NCBI GenBank assembly: GCA_021775475.1
Contig: JAJFHS010000041.1
Span: forward strand, 62,001 to 126,000
DNA from: Hyphomicrobiales bacterium
Lineage (GTDB): Bacteria > Pseudomonadota > Alphaproteobacteria > Rhizobiales > JAJFHR01
Direction of reading: 5' to 3'
DNA: 64,000 bases
Shown here: positions 49,391 to 60,111 of the stretch, one piece after another
Layout: each line of letters opens with the position of its first letter
Position numbering within the stretch: position 1 is the stretch's first letter
Position numbers and translations under genes: made by a program
The notes under the pieces: model-generated
Databases searched by the model: none
Seen by the model: the letters and a program-made list of their open reading frames with translations, nothing else
Told to the model about the DNA's origin: nothing

Positions 49391-50142
49391 ATTTCAGCAC
49401 TGCCCAGATAAGCTTCCTTGACCCTGGAATCGTTTTTGATGTCAGCAGGATTACCACTGGCAATAATTGTACCACGCGCTAAAACAGAAATTGTGGTGGC
49501 CAGCGAAAAAACGACATTCATATCATGTTCAATAATAATCTTGGTAATACCGCGTTCGCCGATTTTCTTGAGTAAATCAATGGTGTTGTTGGTATCATAC
49601 CGTGACATGCCAGCCGTTGGCTCATCGAGCAACAGCAATTTGGGATGCTGAATTAGGCACATTGCCATTTCCAGCCGACGCTTGTCGCCACGTGACAGGC
49701 TTGAACAAATTGTGCTTTTTTGATCCGCCAGACCAACATCTTCAAGTATGCTTTCTGCTTCATCGCGCACTTCAGACCGGTTTCTGACCGCCTGCCACAA
49801 GTTGAGCTTGAAGGCTCCATCAGCTTTGGCCAGTGCCGGAATCACAACGTTGTCAAGCAAACTCAGATCATCAAAAATTTCCGGGGTCTGAAACACGCGT
49901 GCGACACCGGCCTGATTAATTTGGTGAGGTTTAAGCCCCAACAGAGATTTACCGTTAAACATGACTGTGCCGGAATCCGGTGTCAGGCGCCCGACAAAAC
50001 AGTTGAGCAAGGTGGATTTACCCGCACCATTTGGTCCAATGATGGCGTGCACCGAGCCTTCCTCAACATCCAGATTGAGTGAATGCAAAGCGCGCAGGCC
50101 ACCGAAGTTTTTATTGACGTCTTTAACTTCCAGAATAGCCAT
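49387..50142 (-). CDS. livG: Branched-chain amino acid ABC transporter ATP-binding protein LivG-like
   Basis: 'IIGPNGAGKSTLLNCFVGRLTPDSGTV', 'LSRGDKRRLEMAMCLIQHPKLLLLDEPTAGMS'. Confidence 0.93.
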   Translation of the reverse strand: MAILEVKDVNKNFGGLRALHSLNLDVEEGSVHAIIGPNGAGKSTLLNCFVGRLTPDSGTVMFNGKSLLGLKPHQINQAGVARVFQTPEIFDDLSLLDNVVIPALAKADGAFKLNLWQAVRNRSEVRDEAESILEDVGLADQKSTICSSLSRGDKRRLEMAMCLIQHPKLLLLDEPTAGMSRYDTNNTIDLLKKIGERGITKIIIEHDMNVVFSLATTISVLARGTIIASGNPADIKNDSRVKEAYLGSAEI

Positions 50143-50145
50143 TGC

Positions 50146-51342
50146 TTATGGGCCCCCATCTTGGGCCTGGGGTTTTTCCGATTGGGACTGAGGCTTTTTT
50201 TCCCGCCTGAAAAGGCCACCAATTTTTGAAAATCCCTGCATCAGACCGCCGGGCAGGAAGATAACGATAAGCATAAACAAAAGGCCCATGGTCAAGGGCC
50301 AACCGGGGCCAACAAACAGACTGGTTACGGTGACAAACAATTCTTGCAGGGGTTCAGGTAAAAACGAAAACGTTGTCTGCAGTATATTTTCATTGATGGA
50401 AGAAAAAATATTCTCAAAATATTTGATTAGTGCAGCACCAAGGAAGGGGCCCAGCATCGTTCCAGCGCCACCGAGAATAGTCATTAACACGATTTCTCCC
50501 GACGCTGTCCACTGCATGCGTTCAGCACCGGCAAGCGGATCGGTGACAGCCATGAGAGAGCCTGCCAGTCCAGCGTACATGCCGGAAATCACAAAAGCTG
50601 CCAAAAGATAGGGCCGGGTGTTGATACCGGTATAGTTCAAGCGGTTTTGATTGGATTTAATCGCCCGCAACATCATGCCGAAATTCGATCTTGAGATTCG
50701 TAAAGCGATGAAAAAAGCGATTATCAGCAACACAGCACTGAAATAAAACCCCGGATACCCACTCATTTTCATACCAAACAGATTGGTAATCGGTATGCCA
50801 TCTTCGACAATGCCCAAGGCCTGATCAACCCAGCGCAAGTCTTCATTCACCAGCTTTAGAACATAATCGGGACCCCGGTCGACCGGGGCCAGGTGGCGCA
50901 CCTGCAAGCCGGTTTCACCATTGGTGAGCGGGGTTAAAACAGAATAGGCCAGATTGTATGACATCTGGGCAAACGCCAGCGTGATGATGGAAAAATATAT
51001 ACCAGAGCGGCGTAAGGAGACATAGCCGATCACAAGAGCGAATACTCCCGCGACAATAAGAGAGAACAAAACAGCGGGTATTACGTTCATTGTAAATAGC
51101 TTGAATACCCACACTGATGCGTAAGAACCAACGCCGAGAAAGGCTGCATGGCCGAAGGACAAATATCCGGTGAGACCAAACAGAATATTAAAGCCGATGG
51201 CGAAAATTCCAAAGATAGCAAATTTCTGCAACAAATCAGGATAGCCGGCACCAATGGGCGCCAGGGTGATTGGAGCGGTAAGAACGACAATTGAAAATAT
51301 GATCAGCAGCAACCAGTCACTGCGGGCGGATTTACCTAGCAT
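50146..51342 (-). CDS. livM: Branched-chain amino acid ABC transporter permease LivM-like
   Basis: '[33 protein letters not shown]', '[21 protein letters not shown]'. Confidence 0.93.
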   Translation of the reverse strand: MLGKSARSDWLLLIIFSIVVLTAPITLAPIGAGYPDLLQKFAIFGIFAIGFNILFGLTGYLSFGHAAFLGVGSYASVWVFKLFTMNVIPAVLFSLIVAGVFALVIGYVSLRRSGIYFSIITLAFAQMSYNLAYSVLTPLTNGETGLQVRHLAPVDRGPDYVLKLVNEDLRWVDQALGIVEDGIPITNLFGMKMSGYPGFYFSAVLLIIAFFIALRISRSNFGMMLRAIKSNQNRLNYTGINTRPYLLAAFVISGMYAGLAGSLMAVTDPLAGAERMQWTASGEIVLMTILGGAGTMLGPFLGAALIKYFENIFSSINENILQTTFSFLPEPLQELFVTVTSLFVGPGWPLTMGLLFMLIVIFLPGGLMQGFSKIGGLFRREKKPQSQSEKPQAQDGGP

Positions 51343-51346
51343 CGCA

Positions 51347-52373
51347 TCAATCCTCCATCACGCCCTTGCGGCCCAGCAGACCACGGGGCAACGTCAGCAG
51401 AATAATGACAGCGACGAGATAAATGATAATCTGGTCAATGCCGGGGAAGATGCTCTTGATTTCATTCATTGAGGCAAAAGACTGCAAAATTCCAAGTAGA
51501 AATCCAGCTGTCACAGCACCTCCAAGCGAGCCCATACCACCGACCACAACGACGACGAAAGAAAGCACCAGGAACTGCATGCCAATGGCATAATCCGGTG
51601 GATAAATGGGCGTATACATGGCACCGGCCATACCGGCAACGACGGCTGCCAGGCCGAAAATTACTGTGAAGCGTTTTTGAATGTTGATGCCCAACAAGCC
51701 AACTGTATGGCGATCAAACATGCCGGCACGCACGACCATGCCATAGGTGGTGAATTGCAAAAAAGCAAAAACCGCAAAAATTACAACGGCGGAAAATGCG
51801 AAATAAACCAAACGCCACCAGGGATATACGATGGCCTCGCCCATGCCGAGCCAAAGGCCGATATTGGCGCTGCCCGAAACAATGTCTGGTGCCGATTGCG
51901 GGATCGGATTGGCACCAAAAAAGTGCTTGATGATCTCCTCGAGCACGATGGCCAGCCCGAAAGTAACCAGAATTTGATCCGCATGAGGGCGGTTGTAGAA
52001 GTGCCTGATCAGGCCACGTTCCATGACAATGCCGATAATCAACATTATCGGGATCGTTACAAGAATGGAAAACGGCACGGAATAATTAATCAGAAACGTA
52101 CCAAAATCACCAAACCATGCTTCCACATAAGGTGTTTTGATTTCAAGCGGGGTTCCCCAAGCTGTCGTCTTGGTCGGGTCGAGCACGATTTGCTGGAGAG
52201 AGACCAGTTTGTTGAATGCGACTGCGCAAAATGCGCCCAGCATGAACAAGGCTCCATGGGCAAAATTGACCACACCTAAAGTGCCAAAAGCCAAGGTTAA
52301 CCCCAGGGCGATCAAAGCGTAGGCTCCGCCCTTATCGAGCCCGTTTAAAATTTGTAGAAATATGGCATCCATG
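51347..52373 (-). CDS. livH: Branched-chain amino acid ABC transporter permease LivH-like
   Basis: '[48 protein letters not shown]'; ATG 52373 preferred. Confidence 0.93.
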
Positions 52374-52418
52374 AGAACAAGCGACCCGGCCCCAAAATTT
52401 TTCGCACATGACAAACCA

Positions 52419-52461
52419 ATTACCGGTCACCCCAGAGCATAAGTCAAGAGCAACCGGTAAT
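52419..52461 (-). repeat. Stem-loop at binding-protein/livH junction: ATTACCGGT ... ACCGGTAAT
   Basis: Perfect 9-bp arms (52419-52427 / 52453-52461), 25-nt loop, 14 nt downstream of the binding-protein stop codon. Confidence 0.65.
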
Positions 52462-52475
52462 CTTATTGTTTAAAC

Positions 52476-53825
52476 TTAACAGGCTTTAGAATTAACCGGT
52501 CCAAGGTTGCCACCGAAAATCTTCCAATCGTATTCAACTTGTGAACGTGGAGTAATTTCGACAACTTCCAAAAGGTCAAACTGTGAAGTCGGGTTCTGGT
52601 TACCGCGCACCACAAGAACGTCCTTGAAGCACTGATGGTCTTCAGCGCGGTATTCGGTTGCACCATTGCCCAAGCCATCAAATTTGAAGCCTTCCAGGGA
52701 TTTGGCAACGCCCTCTGGTGAAAATGTACCAGCTGTTTCGCAAGCGTTTGCATATAGCAAGGCCTGACAATAACAGGTATGAGCAGCCATTGAAGGCGGT
52801 GTGCCATACTCAGCACCAAAACTTTTCACAAAAGCCTGGGACGCATCATCTTTCAAAGACCAGTTCCAGTTGGTGGAACCAAGAATACCTTTAATCGATT
52901 CGCCCGCACCTTGAGCCATCAAACGTGAGAACAGGGGCACAACGATTTCAAAGTTTTTACCGTTTACCTGTTTATCGCGCAGGCCAAACTGAACAGCCTG
53001 TGTCAAGGAATTGATCATGTCCTTGCCATAATGGTTGAGGATCAAAACGTCAGCACCGGAATTCAAAACCGGAGTGATGTACTGAGAGAAATCGCCGGCA
53101 CCCACAGGGGTTTTGACGGTTTTGGTGGTTTTCCAGCCAAGTGCTTCAGTCGTGTTTTTCATCGACTCTTCCTGGGTCCAGCCCCAGGTGTAATCGGCTG
53201 TCAGATGATAGGCCTGGCGCTCTTTGCCATATTCCTTTTCAAGCACAGGACCAAGGGCTGCACCGGACATGTAGGCATTAAAGAAATGCCGGAACCCGTT
53301 GGCGCGTTTGTCCTTGCCAGTGGTGTCATTTGAATGAGTGAGACCAGCCATGAAGATGATGCCAGCTTCCTGACACAGACCCTGTACAGCAATGGCCACA
53401 CCGGAGGATGAACCACCGGTAATCATCACAGCACCATCTTTTTCGATCATGCGCTTGGCGGATGCACGTGCAGCATCTGATTTGGTCTGTGTGTCACCTG
53501 TAACGAAGGCAACTTTTTTGCCTAAAATACCGTTACCCTTCAGGACTGAAGGCTTAAAGGTATTCATCATACCGCCATCACCTTCACCATTGAGATGCTT
53601 TACAGCCAGCTTATAGGCCCGAAGCTCATCAGCACCCTCATCGGCATACGCACCGGTCTGTGGCACATTGAACCCTAATGTGACAGTAGAGCCAGTTGGT
53701 GAGTTGCAATATTCGGCGGCATTGGCACCGGATATAAAAAACATTGGTGTTGAAGCAACAAACGCTGATGCAGCGCCCGCTTTCAAGATGCTCCGGCGTG
53801 AAAAATCATTAAATTTATCAGACAT
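52476..53825 (-). CDS. ABC transporter substrate-binding protein (branched-chain amino acid / urea-amide type)
   Basis: Tat-like N-terminus 'SRRSILKAGAASAFVAST', 'VTLGFNVPQTGAYADEGADELRAYKLAVKHLNG'; upstream of livHMGF. Confidence 0.92.
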   Translation of the reverse strand: MSDKFNDFSRRSILKAGAASAFVASTPMFFISGANAAEYCNSPTGSTVTLGFNVPQTGAYADEGADELRAYKLAVKHLNGEGDGGMMNTFKPSVLKGNGILGKKVAFVTGDTQTKSDAARASAKRMIEKDGAVMITGGSSSGVAIAVQGLCQEAGIIFMAGLTHSNDTTGKDKRANGFRHFFNAYMSGAALGPVLEKEYGKERQAYHLTADYTWGWTQEESMKNTTEALGWKTTKTVKTPVGAGDFSQYITPVLNSGADVLILNHYGKDMINSLTQAVQFGLRDKQVNGKNFEIVVPLFSRLMAQGAGESIKGILGSTNWNWSLKDDASQAFVKSFGAEYGTPPSMAAHTCYCQALLYANACETAGTFSPEGVAKSLEGFKFDGLGNGATEYRAEDHQCFKDVLVVRGNQNPTSQFDLLEVVEITPRSQVEYDWKIFGGNLGPVNSKAC

Positions 53826-54072
53826 ATTCTTTTATTTCCTCCCGTCTCCCAACCCTGCTAACAAAAGGATTGTGAGTACATATCATAATCCATGTCTGGA
53901 ACGTATAAACCGCACCAAACAACAATCAGCCTGTACCCGCCGGACGCAGCACTTTCGTACCGGACCCACACGGATATCCAAGGGGACTTTAATATCGGAA
54001 GGGATTTTAGACCATTGGACAATGGGTGATTAGACTAAAGTATATGTTAGCTATTCCTGAACCCAAGAACGA

Positions 54073-54107
54073 CCGCATCATCCCGGCTCAAGCCCGGGAT
54101 GATGCGG
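54073..54107. repeat. Palindrome CCGCATCATCCCGG-CTCAAGC-CCGGGATGATGCGG
   Basis: Perfect 14-bp stem, 7-nt loop, between the Liv binding-protein gene and typA. Confidence 0.9.
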
Positions 54108-54151
54108 AGAAGAAGGCCGGTCTATTCAATCTCAACTAATCTTATCGCGCA

Positions 54152-55978
54152 TCAGGCCACACGTGACTGTTTTTTGCGCTCGTGTTCTTTAAGGAACTTC
54201 TTACGTATTCTGATTGTCTTGGGCGTGACTTCCACCAGTTCATCATCGTTGATGAACTCCAGGGCATATTCCAGTGTCAGGGGAATGGGCGTTACCAAAA
54301 CCACGGCTTCGTCGGTGCCAGCAGCACGGATATTGGTCAATTGCTTACCTTTGAGGGGATTTACCATCAGGTCATTATTGCGGGCATTGATACCGATAAT
54401 CATGCCTTCATAGACGGCGGCATTATGGCCGATGAACATGCGCCCGCGCTCCTGCAGATTAAACAGGGCGAAAGCCACAGCTTTACCGGTGGCCATAGAG
54501 ACCAGAGTGCCGTTTGAGCGGTTGCCCAAAGTTCCGGTAATCCGATCACCATAGTGATCAAAGGCGTGATAAATCAGACCTGAACCCGATGTTGCTGTTA
54601 AAAATTCGGAGCGAAGACCAATAAGCCCGCGGGTTGGAATAAGATAATCGAGCCGGACGCGCCCCTTGCCATCAGACACCATGTCACGCAGATTACCTTT
54701 GCGGCTCCCGAGTTTTTCCATGATGGTACCCTGGTGTTCCTCCTCCACATCGACGGTCAGAGTTTCCCACGGCTCTTTCACGACACCATCAATCTCCTTG
54801 AGAATGACCTGAGGCCGCGAGATTGCCAGCTCATAGCCTTCACGGCGCATGGTCTCAATGAGAATGGACAGATGAAGTTCACCACGGCCCGACACTTTAA
54901 ACTTATCAGGATGTTCCGTCGACTCGACTTTAAGGGCAACGTTATGAATAAGTTCCTGGGCAAGGCGGTCGCGCAGATTACGGCTGGTGACATACTTGCC
55001 TTCCTGGCCGCCTAAAGGACTGTCATTGACCTGAAAGGTCATGGAAATCGTCGGCTCATCAATGGTCAGTTGTTCGAGCAGCTCCACATGTTCAGGATGG
55101 CAGACAGTTTGCGAAATTTTCAACCCGTCAATGCCGGTGAAACAGATAATATCACCAGCGGACGCCTGTTCACGCTCCACACGATCGAGGCCATGAAAGC
55201 CGAAAATCTGAAGTATTTTGCCGCGTTTATCTTTTACATCGTTACCTGCAACAACAACCTGCATGTTGCGTTTTATGACGCCGCGCTTAATACGGCCAAT
55301 GCCGATAACGCCGGTGTAACTGGAATAATCAAGTGAAGAAATCTGCAATTGCAAGGGCCCATTGAGATCAACATCAGGAGCGGGCACGTGTTCGACTATT
55401 GTTTCAAACAACGCCTCCATATTATCTGTCGGTTTTTCCAGATCCGTTGTTGCCCACCCCTGCAGGGCGGAGGCGTAAAGCACAGGAAAATCCAGTTGTT
55501 CTTCGGTTGCACCCAACCGGTCGAACAAATCAAACGTCTGATCTACAGCCCAGTCAGGCCGGGCGGCAGGACGGTCAACCTTGTTGACAACGACAATCAA
55601 CTTGAGGCCACGGGCAAGTGCTTTTTTAGTAACAAACGTGGTCTGGGGCATCGGGCCTTCAACCGCATCAACCAGCAAAAACACCGCATCAACCATGGAC
55701 AGGACGCGCTCAACCTCGCCACCAAAATCCGCATGACCCGGGGTATCAACAATATTGATATTCCAGTCTTTCCATTTAACAGCGGTGTTTTTGGACAGGA
55801 TGGTGATGCCGCGCTCTTTTTCCAGATCATTGCTGTCCATCACGCGTTCAACCGCCTGGCCTCTGGTGGCAATCGTGCCTGACTGCTTGAGCAATTCATC
55901 CACCAAAGTGGTCTTGCCATGATCCACATGAGCAACAATGGCAACGTTTCTCAGCATTTTAGTCGTATCGGTCATCAA
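54152..55978 (-). CDS. typA: Translational GTPase TypA/BipA
   Basis: '[24 protein letters not shown]', '[20 protein letters not shown]', '[16 protein letters not shown]'. Confidence 0.97.
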   Translation of the reverse strand: MMTDTTKMLRNVAIVAHVDHGKTTLVDELLKQSGTIATRGQAVERVMDSNDLEKERGITILSKNTAVKWKDWNINIVDTPGHADFGGEVERVLSMVDAVFLLVDAVEGPMPQTTFVTKKALARGLKLIVVVNKVDRPAARPDWAVDQTFDLFDRLGATEEQLDFPVLYASALQGWATTDLEKPTDNMEALFETIVEHVPAPDVDLNGPLQLQISSLDYSSYTGVIGIGRIKRGVIKRNMQVVVAGNDVKDKRGKILQIFGFHGLDRVEREQASAGDIICFTGIDGLKISQTVCHPEHVELLEQLTIDEPTISMTFQVNDSPLGGQEGKYVTSRNLRDRLAQELIHNVALKVESTEHPDKFKVSGRGELHLSILIETMRREGYELAISRPQVILKEIDGVVKEPWETLTVDVEEEHQGTIMEKLGSRKGNLRDMVSDGKGRVRLDYLIPTRGLIGLRSEFLTATSGSGLIYHAFDHYGDRITGTLGNRSNGTLVSMATGKAVAFALFNLQERGRMFIGHNAAVYEGMIIGINARNNDLMVNPLKGKQLTNIRAAGTDEAVVLVTPIPLTLEYALEFINDDELVEVTPKTIRIRKKFLKEHERKKQSRVA

Positions 55979-56142
55979 TAATCCTCAAGCGTTCCTGACC
56001 CTCCCCTATAGAGCGTCAGGCGCTAATATCTCTTAAACAAATATGGGTTGCGGTAGCGGTTGGCCAAATTGGCAATTTTTCCGCCTATATCCAGTGACAT
56101 ATCACAAAAATATAATGCTGCTTATCCTGAATTACTCATATA

Positions 56143-56949
56143 GTGAAGAAGAAAATTGAAACAAGCGTTTTAAATCAAGGTTTGAGTATGCTGCGTGTTG
56201 TCTGGATAGCTTTGTCTTTTTGCCTGATGCAGGTTGTGAACGCCGAGGCCAAAAGCCCGCTGATAGCCGCTGCCTCCAGTTTGCGCTTTGCCATGCCCGA
56301 GCTGGAACAGGCGTTTATTGCCACAGGCGGCACAAACTTACGGGTTAGTTTTGGCTCATCAGGCAATCTCAGCCGTCAGATAATGCAGGGTGCACCGCAC
56401 GAGCTGTTTCTGTCGGCAGATACAGCTTATGTGACAGCCTTGATAGACAAAGGCCTGACAAAAGATAGGGGTGCCATTTACGCCTATGGCCGTCTTGCGC
56501 TGATCACGGCCAAAAACTCCGGTCTTGAAGTCAAACCCGATTTTGCAGGCATCCGGACAGCACTTGCTTCAGGTCGCCTCAAGCGCTTCGCCATCGCCAA
56601 CCCTGAACATGCCCCTTACGGTCGCGCCGCCAAAGAGGTTTTGGAGAAAATCGGCCTCTGGAAGAAAATCCGGCCTTTTTTGATTTTAGGTGAAAATATC
56701 TCGCAAACAGCCCAGTTTGCCATTTCATCGTCGGCCCAGGGCGGGTTGGTATCTTACTCGCTGGCTCTGGCACCGGTTGTTGCGGCAAAGACCAAACAGG
56801 TTCAAATACCCATGTCCTGGCATCAACCGTTAAAACACCACATGGTATTGCTCAAAGGGGCGGCCAAAGAAACTGTGGCTTTTTATCAGTTTATGCGCTC
56901 ACCTAAGGCGCAGGAAATTCTGTCACGTAACGGATTTTCAAAATTTTAA
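56143..56949 (+). CDS. modA: Molybdate ABC transporter substrate-binding protein
   Basis: 'LIAAASSLRFAMPELEQAFIATGGTNLRVSFGSSGNLSRQIMQGAPHELFLSADTAYVTAL'. Confidence 0.93.
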   Translation: MKKKIETSVLNQGLSMLRVVWIALSFCLMQVVNAEAKSPLIAAASSLRFAMPELEQAFIATGGTNLRVSFGSSGNLSRQIMQGAPHELFLSADTAYVTALIDKGLTKDRGAIYAYGRLALITAKNSGLEVKPDFAGIRTALASGRLKRFAIANPEHAPYGRAAKEVLEKIGLWKKIRPFLILGENISQTAQFAISSSAQGGLVSYSLALAPVVAAKTKQVQIPMSWHQPLKHHMVLLKGAAKETVAFYQFMRSPKAQEILSRNGFSKF

Positions 56950-56959
56950 AAAGGTTTTC

Positions 56960-56990
56960 TTGACACCGTACTATAGTACAGACATTAGGT
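56960..56990 (+). promoter_or_regulatory. MerR-family (mer-type) promoter/operator
   Basis: TTGACA-CCGTACTATAGTACAGACA-TTAGGT: 19-bp spacer containing CCGTAC-N4-GTACaG dyad in the same register as PmerT. Confidence 0.8.
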
Positions 56991-57037
56991 TGATAGTCGA
57001 AAAGATCGTCAAAACTGCCAGCAATGAGTTCGTACAA

Positions 57038-57874
57038 ATGAGAAATTTTTTTCTAGCGGCAGCCCTTACCGTCACCATGGCGATTGGCATCAACACGCCG
57101 CTCCTGGCCCACGGGCCTTTGTTCAGCCCGGCGCCGGAAACTATCTTTAAAGACGGGACACAGTTAACGTTTGGCTTCGATACCGAGAAAGCCTCAGGCG
57201 CTGGCGTAAAGCAAAGAGATTATAAAACCACCATTGAGGCCAACTATGGCCTGACTGCGGATTGGGAAATCGGAATTGAGGCTCCTTATTCATGGAAGCA
57301 GCAGAACGGTGCCAAGGCCAACGGTTTCGGTGACATTTCTCTCGACACAAAATATCAGTTCTGGGGGCGCAATCTGCCTTCAGCGCAATATAAGGCAAGT
57401 GCGTTGCTCAAGGTCAAACTTCCGACCGGTAAAGATAGTACCACACCGCGGCTGGGCAGCGGATCGACAGATGTAACTGCCGGGTTGGTAACAGGATATG
57501 AATCACGGCGCTGGTACTGGTTTGCCAGCGGCGTTTACAAAGCGAATGGCGAAGGTGCGGGCAACCTTACCAAGGGTGATCAGCAGTCTCTTAATCTGGT
57601 TGGCGGTGTACGTCCGGTTCTTACCAATTACAAAGAACCTGACACAGTATTGATGCTCGAATTGAATTGGGAAAATTCGAGGCGTGATGACCTGGCAGGC
57701 GTGTCACTTGCCAACACCGGAGGCTGGGAATTGTTTGTCTCTCCGGTGATCTGGTGGACCTATCGGCAAATTGCCGTTCGCGGCGGTGTTCAAATTGCAA
57801 TTGCCAACGACCTTAATGGCAACCAGCCGACAACCGATTATCGCGGGCGCACTGAACTGGTTTACCATTTTTGA
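57038..57874 (+). CDS. Signal-peptide-bearing beta-barrel 'transporter' (MetA-pathway/phenol-degradation-like outer-membrane family)
   Basis: MRNFFLAAALTVTMAIGINTPLLAHGPLFSPAPETIF..., alternating amphipathic strands, C-terminal aromatic ...ELVYHF; ATG 57038 preferred. Confidence 0.8.
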   Translation: MRNFFLAAALTVTMAIGINTPLLAHGPLFSPAPETIFKDGTQLTFGFDTEKASGAGVKQRDYKTTIEANYGLTADWEIGIEAPYSWKQQNGAKANGFGDISLDTKYQFWGRNLPSAQYKASALLKVKLPTGKDSTTPRLGSGSTDVTAGLVTGYESRRWYWFASGVYKANGEGAGNLTKGDQQSLNLVGGVRPVLTNYKEPDTVLMLELNWENSRRDDLAGVSLANTGGWELFVSPVIWWTYRQIAVRGGVQIAIANDLNGNQPTTDYRGRTELVYHF

Positions 57875-57950
57875 ACGTAAATACCATGGTTGAATAATTT
57901 TCTAATTGGGCAGAGGACTTATATTCAAGTCAGAAAAACGAGGAACTCTT

Positions 57951-58250
57951 ATGATTAAAATCCTTCGAATAGCAGCTTTTGCAACTGTCCTTGTGCTGCC
58001 TGTGACAGCTTCTGCGGCGAAGAAGCAGTATCAACTTCTCGTCGATGGACTGGCATGTCCGTTCTGCGCCTATGGTATCGAGAAAAAACTCACCCAGACC
58101 AAAGGCCTTGAAAACATTGATATCGACATCAACGCCGGGACGGTGACGGTTACCATGGCCAAGGGTGTTTCCATGTCGAAGGCGCAAGCCAGTCGGATCG
58201 TCAAAGATTCAGGATTTACCCTGCGCGCTTTCACCAAATTAGCGAAGTAG
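57951..58250 (+). CDS. Periplasmic heavy-metal-associated (HMA) domain protein, CPFC motif
   Basis: Signal peptide then 'QLLVDGLACPFCAYGIEKKLTQTKGLENIDIDINAGTVTVTMAKG'; ATG 57951. Confidence 0.88.
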   Translation: MIKILRIAAFATVLVLPVTASAAKKQYQLLVDGLACPFCAYGIEKKLTQTKGLENIDIDINAGTVTVTMAKGVSMSKAQASRIVKDSGFTLRAFTKLAK

Positions 58251-58263
58251 GCGGGCTTAACGA

Positions 58264-59391
58264 TTAAGTCTTTTTTGCCGCCATGATGTGAATGTCCTGG
58301 GCCAGCAATGAAACGGTGATGATCTCACCGACTTGTATGTCATTGCGCCGTGCTGCATGTGTATCGAGTGAAATTACCAGCGGGCAATCATCCATATCTT
58401 CAATCAACATGGTAATGCGGCTGATTTCATTGAAAGTGAGAACTTCCGACACCCGGCCGGTTACCGGGTTTTCGCGTTCTCCCTTTGATGGCTTTCGGCG
58501 CCGGTGCAGGACAACAAAGGAGGGTGGGATAATCCAGGAAACAGTGTCGCCGATTTCTGCGGTGGTATTATCCGCTATTTCCAAACTGAGGTTATTCCAC
58601 CGCATAAGCGCTGGCCCTGTGTCGCTGGCATGACGTTCGACCACACCTTGAAAAATGTTGGGAAGATCAATCAGACGGGCAACAAGAGGGGAGACCGGCT
58701 GGGTCATAATCCGGTCAGGCAGGCCAAAATCAAGGGTTTCGCCGTGGTGTAACACGCAAATCCTGTCAGCCAGCAGCGTTGCCTCCTCCAGATCGTGCGT
58801 CACCAGAACAACCGGGATATCGATGTGTTGGCGCAAAGCTGCAAGTTCGCTTTGAAGTTTACGTCGCGTCACTCTGTCAACGGCTGAAAAAGGTTCATCG
58901 AGAAGCAGAACCTCCGGCTCACGCGCCAATGCACGGGCGAGGGCTACGCGCTGCTGTTGCCCGCCTGACAGGGTTGCGGGCCGACGGGTTTCAAGCCCGC
59001 CGAGATTAACGCGTTCAAGCCAGTCATGGGCGCGGGCGTGGCGCAGCTTTCGTGGCACATGATCCAGGGCAATGGTAACATTGTCGAGGACACACATGTG
59101 AGGAAACAGGGATGGCTCCTGAAACATCATGCCGATGCGCCGCTGCTGCGGTGAGCGGCATAGGTTTGTGTCGGTGTCGAGCCAGACCTCACCGGCGCAG
59201 GAAATCTGGCCCGATTGCGGCGAATGGAGCCCGGCAACGGCTCTCAAAATGGTCGTCTTGCCGCTGCCTGAAGGCCCCACCAGGGCTACCAATTCACCAC
59301 GCTGGCAGGAAAACTCCGCCTGCAGGGGAATGGGGGTTCGCTGGCGCAAAAGCAAAGACAGGCCGGATTTATCTTGTTGACCTGATGTCAT
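58264..59391 (-). CDS. modC: Molybdate ABC transporter ATP-binding protein
   Basis: 'LVGPSGSGKTTILRAVAGLHSPQSG', 'LSGGQQQRVALARALAREPEVLLLDEPFSAVD', C-terminal TOBE-like region. Confidence 0.94.
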   Translation of the reverse strand: MTSGQQDKSGLSLLLRQRTPIPLQAEFSCQRGELVALVGPSGSGKTTILRAVAGLHSPQSGQISCAGEVWLDTDTNLCRSPQQRRIGMMFQEPSLFPHMCVLDNVTIALDHVPRKLRHARAHDWLERVNLGGLETRRPATLSGGQQQRVALARALAREPEVLLLDEPFSAVDRVTRRKLQSELAALRQHIDIPVVLVTHDLEEATLLADRICVLHHGETLDFGLPDRIMTQPVSPLVARLIDLPNIFQGVVERHASDTGPALMRWNNLSLEIADNTTAEIGDTVSWIIPPSFVVLHRRRKPSKGERENPVTGRVSEVLTFNEISRITMLIEDMDDCPLVISLDTHAARRNDIQVGEIITVSLLAQDIHIMAAKKT

Positions 59392-60053
59392 GAGCGCCCG
59401 CTCCATCTGGGCATTGCCATATAGACAATGCCTAAGGTTAGAAACGAAATACTCAGTAAAATTAGAGACATGACACCAGCGGCGACATTGTCGAAGGCCT
59501 GGACGCGGTCGTATATGGCAATGGCGATGGTGCGGGTCTCATCGGGAATATTACCGCCGACCATCAGCACCACGCCAAATTCACCCATCGTGTGGGCAAA
59601 GGTTAAGGTGAGAGCCGAGATAACCCCGGGCAAAGCCAGGGGCAATTCTATGCGATAAAAGGTTTTAAAGCTGGACATGCCGCTGCACCAGGCGGCTTCG
59701 CGCAGGTTTATCGGGATCGCTTCAAAGGCGCGCTGAATGGGCTGGACGGCGAATGGCAGGTTAAAAATGAGCGAGGCAAATAACAGGCCTTCAAAGGTGA
59801 AAACCAGGCCACGGCCAAACACCGCCTGAAACACCTGCCCGAGATAGGTATCATCACCGAGAGCGACCAGAAGGTAGAAGCCCAGAACCGTTGGCGGCAG
59901 CACCAGTGGCAGGGCAATCAGCGCTTCAATCAATCCTCTATATCGCAATTTGGTCCAGGCCAGCGGGCGGGCAATCAAAAGGCTGAGTGGAATCAATATT
60001 ACACAGGTCCACAAAGCCAGTTTCAATGACAGCATCAGCGCAGAAAAATCCAT
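59388..60053 (-). CDS. modB: Molybdate ABC transporter permease
   Basis: 'IEALIALPLVLPPTVLGFYLLVAL', 'RIELPLALPGVISALTLTFAHTMGEFGVVLMVGGNIP'. Confidence 0.95.
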   Translation of the reverse strand: MDFSALMLSLKLALWTCVILIPLSLLIARPLAWTKLRYRGLIEALIALPLVLPPTVLGFYLLVALGDDTYLGQVFQAVFGRGLVFTFEGLLFASLIFNLPFAVQPIQRAFEAIPINLREAAWCSGMSSFKTFYRIELPLALPGVISALTLTFAHTMGEFGVVLMVGGNIPDETRTIAIAIYDRVQAFDNVAAGVMSLILLSISFLTLGIVYMAMPRWSGRS

Positions 60054-60111
60054 GCATTCAATCTAGAGTATTTTTCGACACCGAGCCAGCCCCGGAGCTT
60101 TCAGATAAGCT

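Noticed and set aside
55979-56142. ModE/molybdate-type operator upstream of modA (CCTATATCCAGTGACATATCAC)
   Set aside because: Only weak half-site resemblance to TATATA-type ModE sites; not convincing symmetry.
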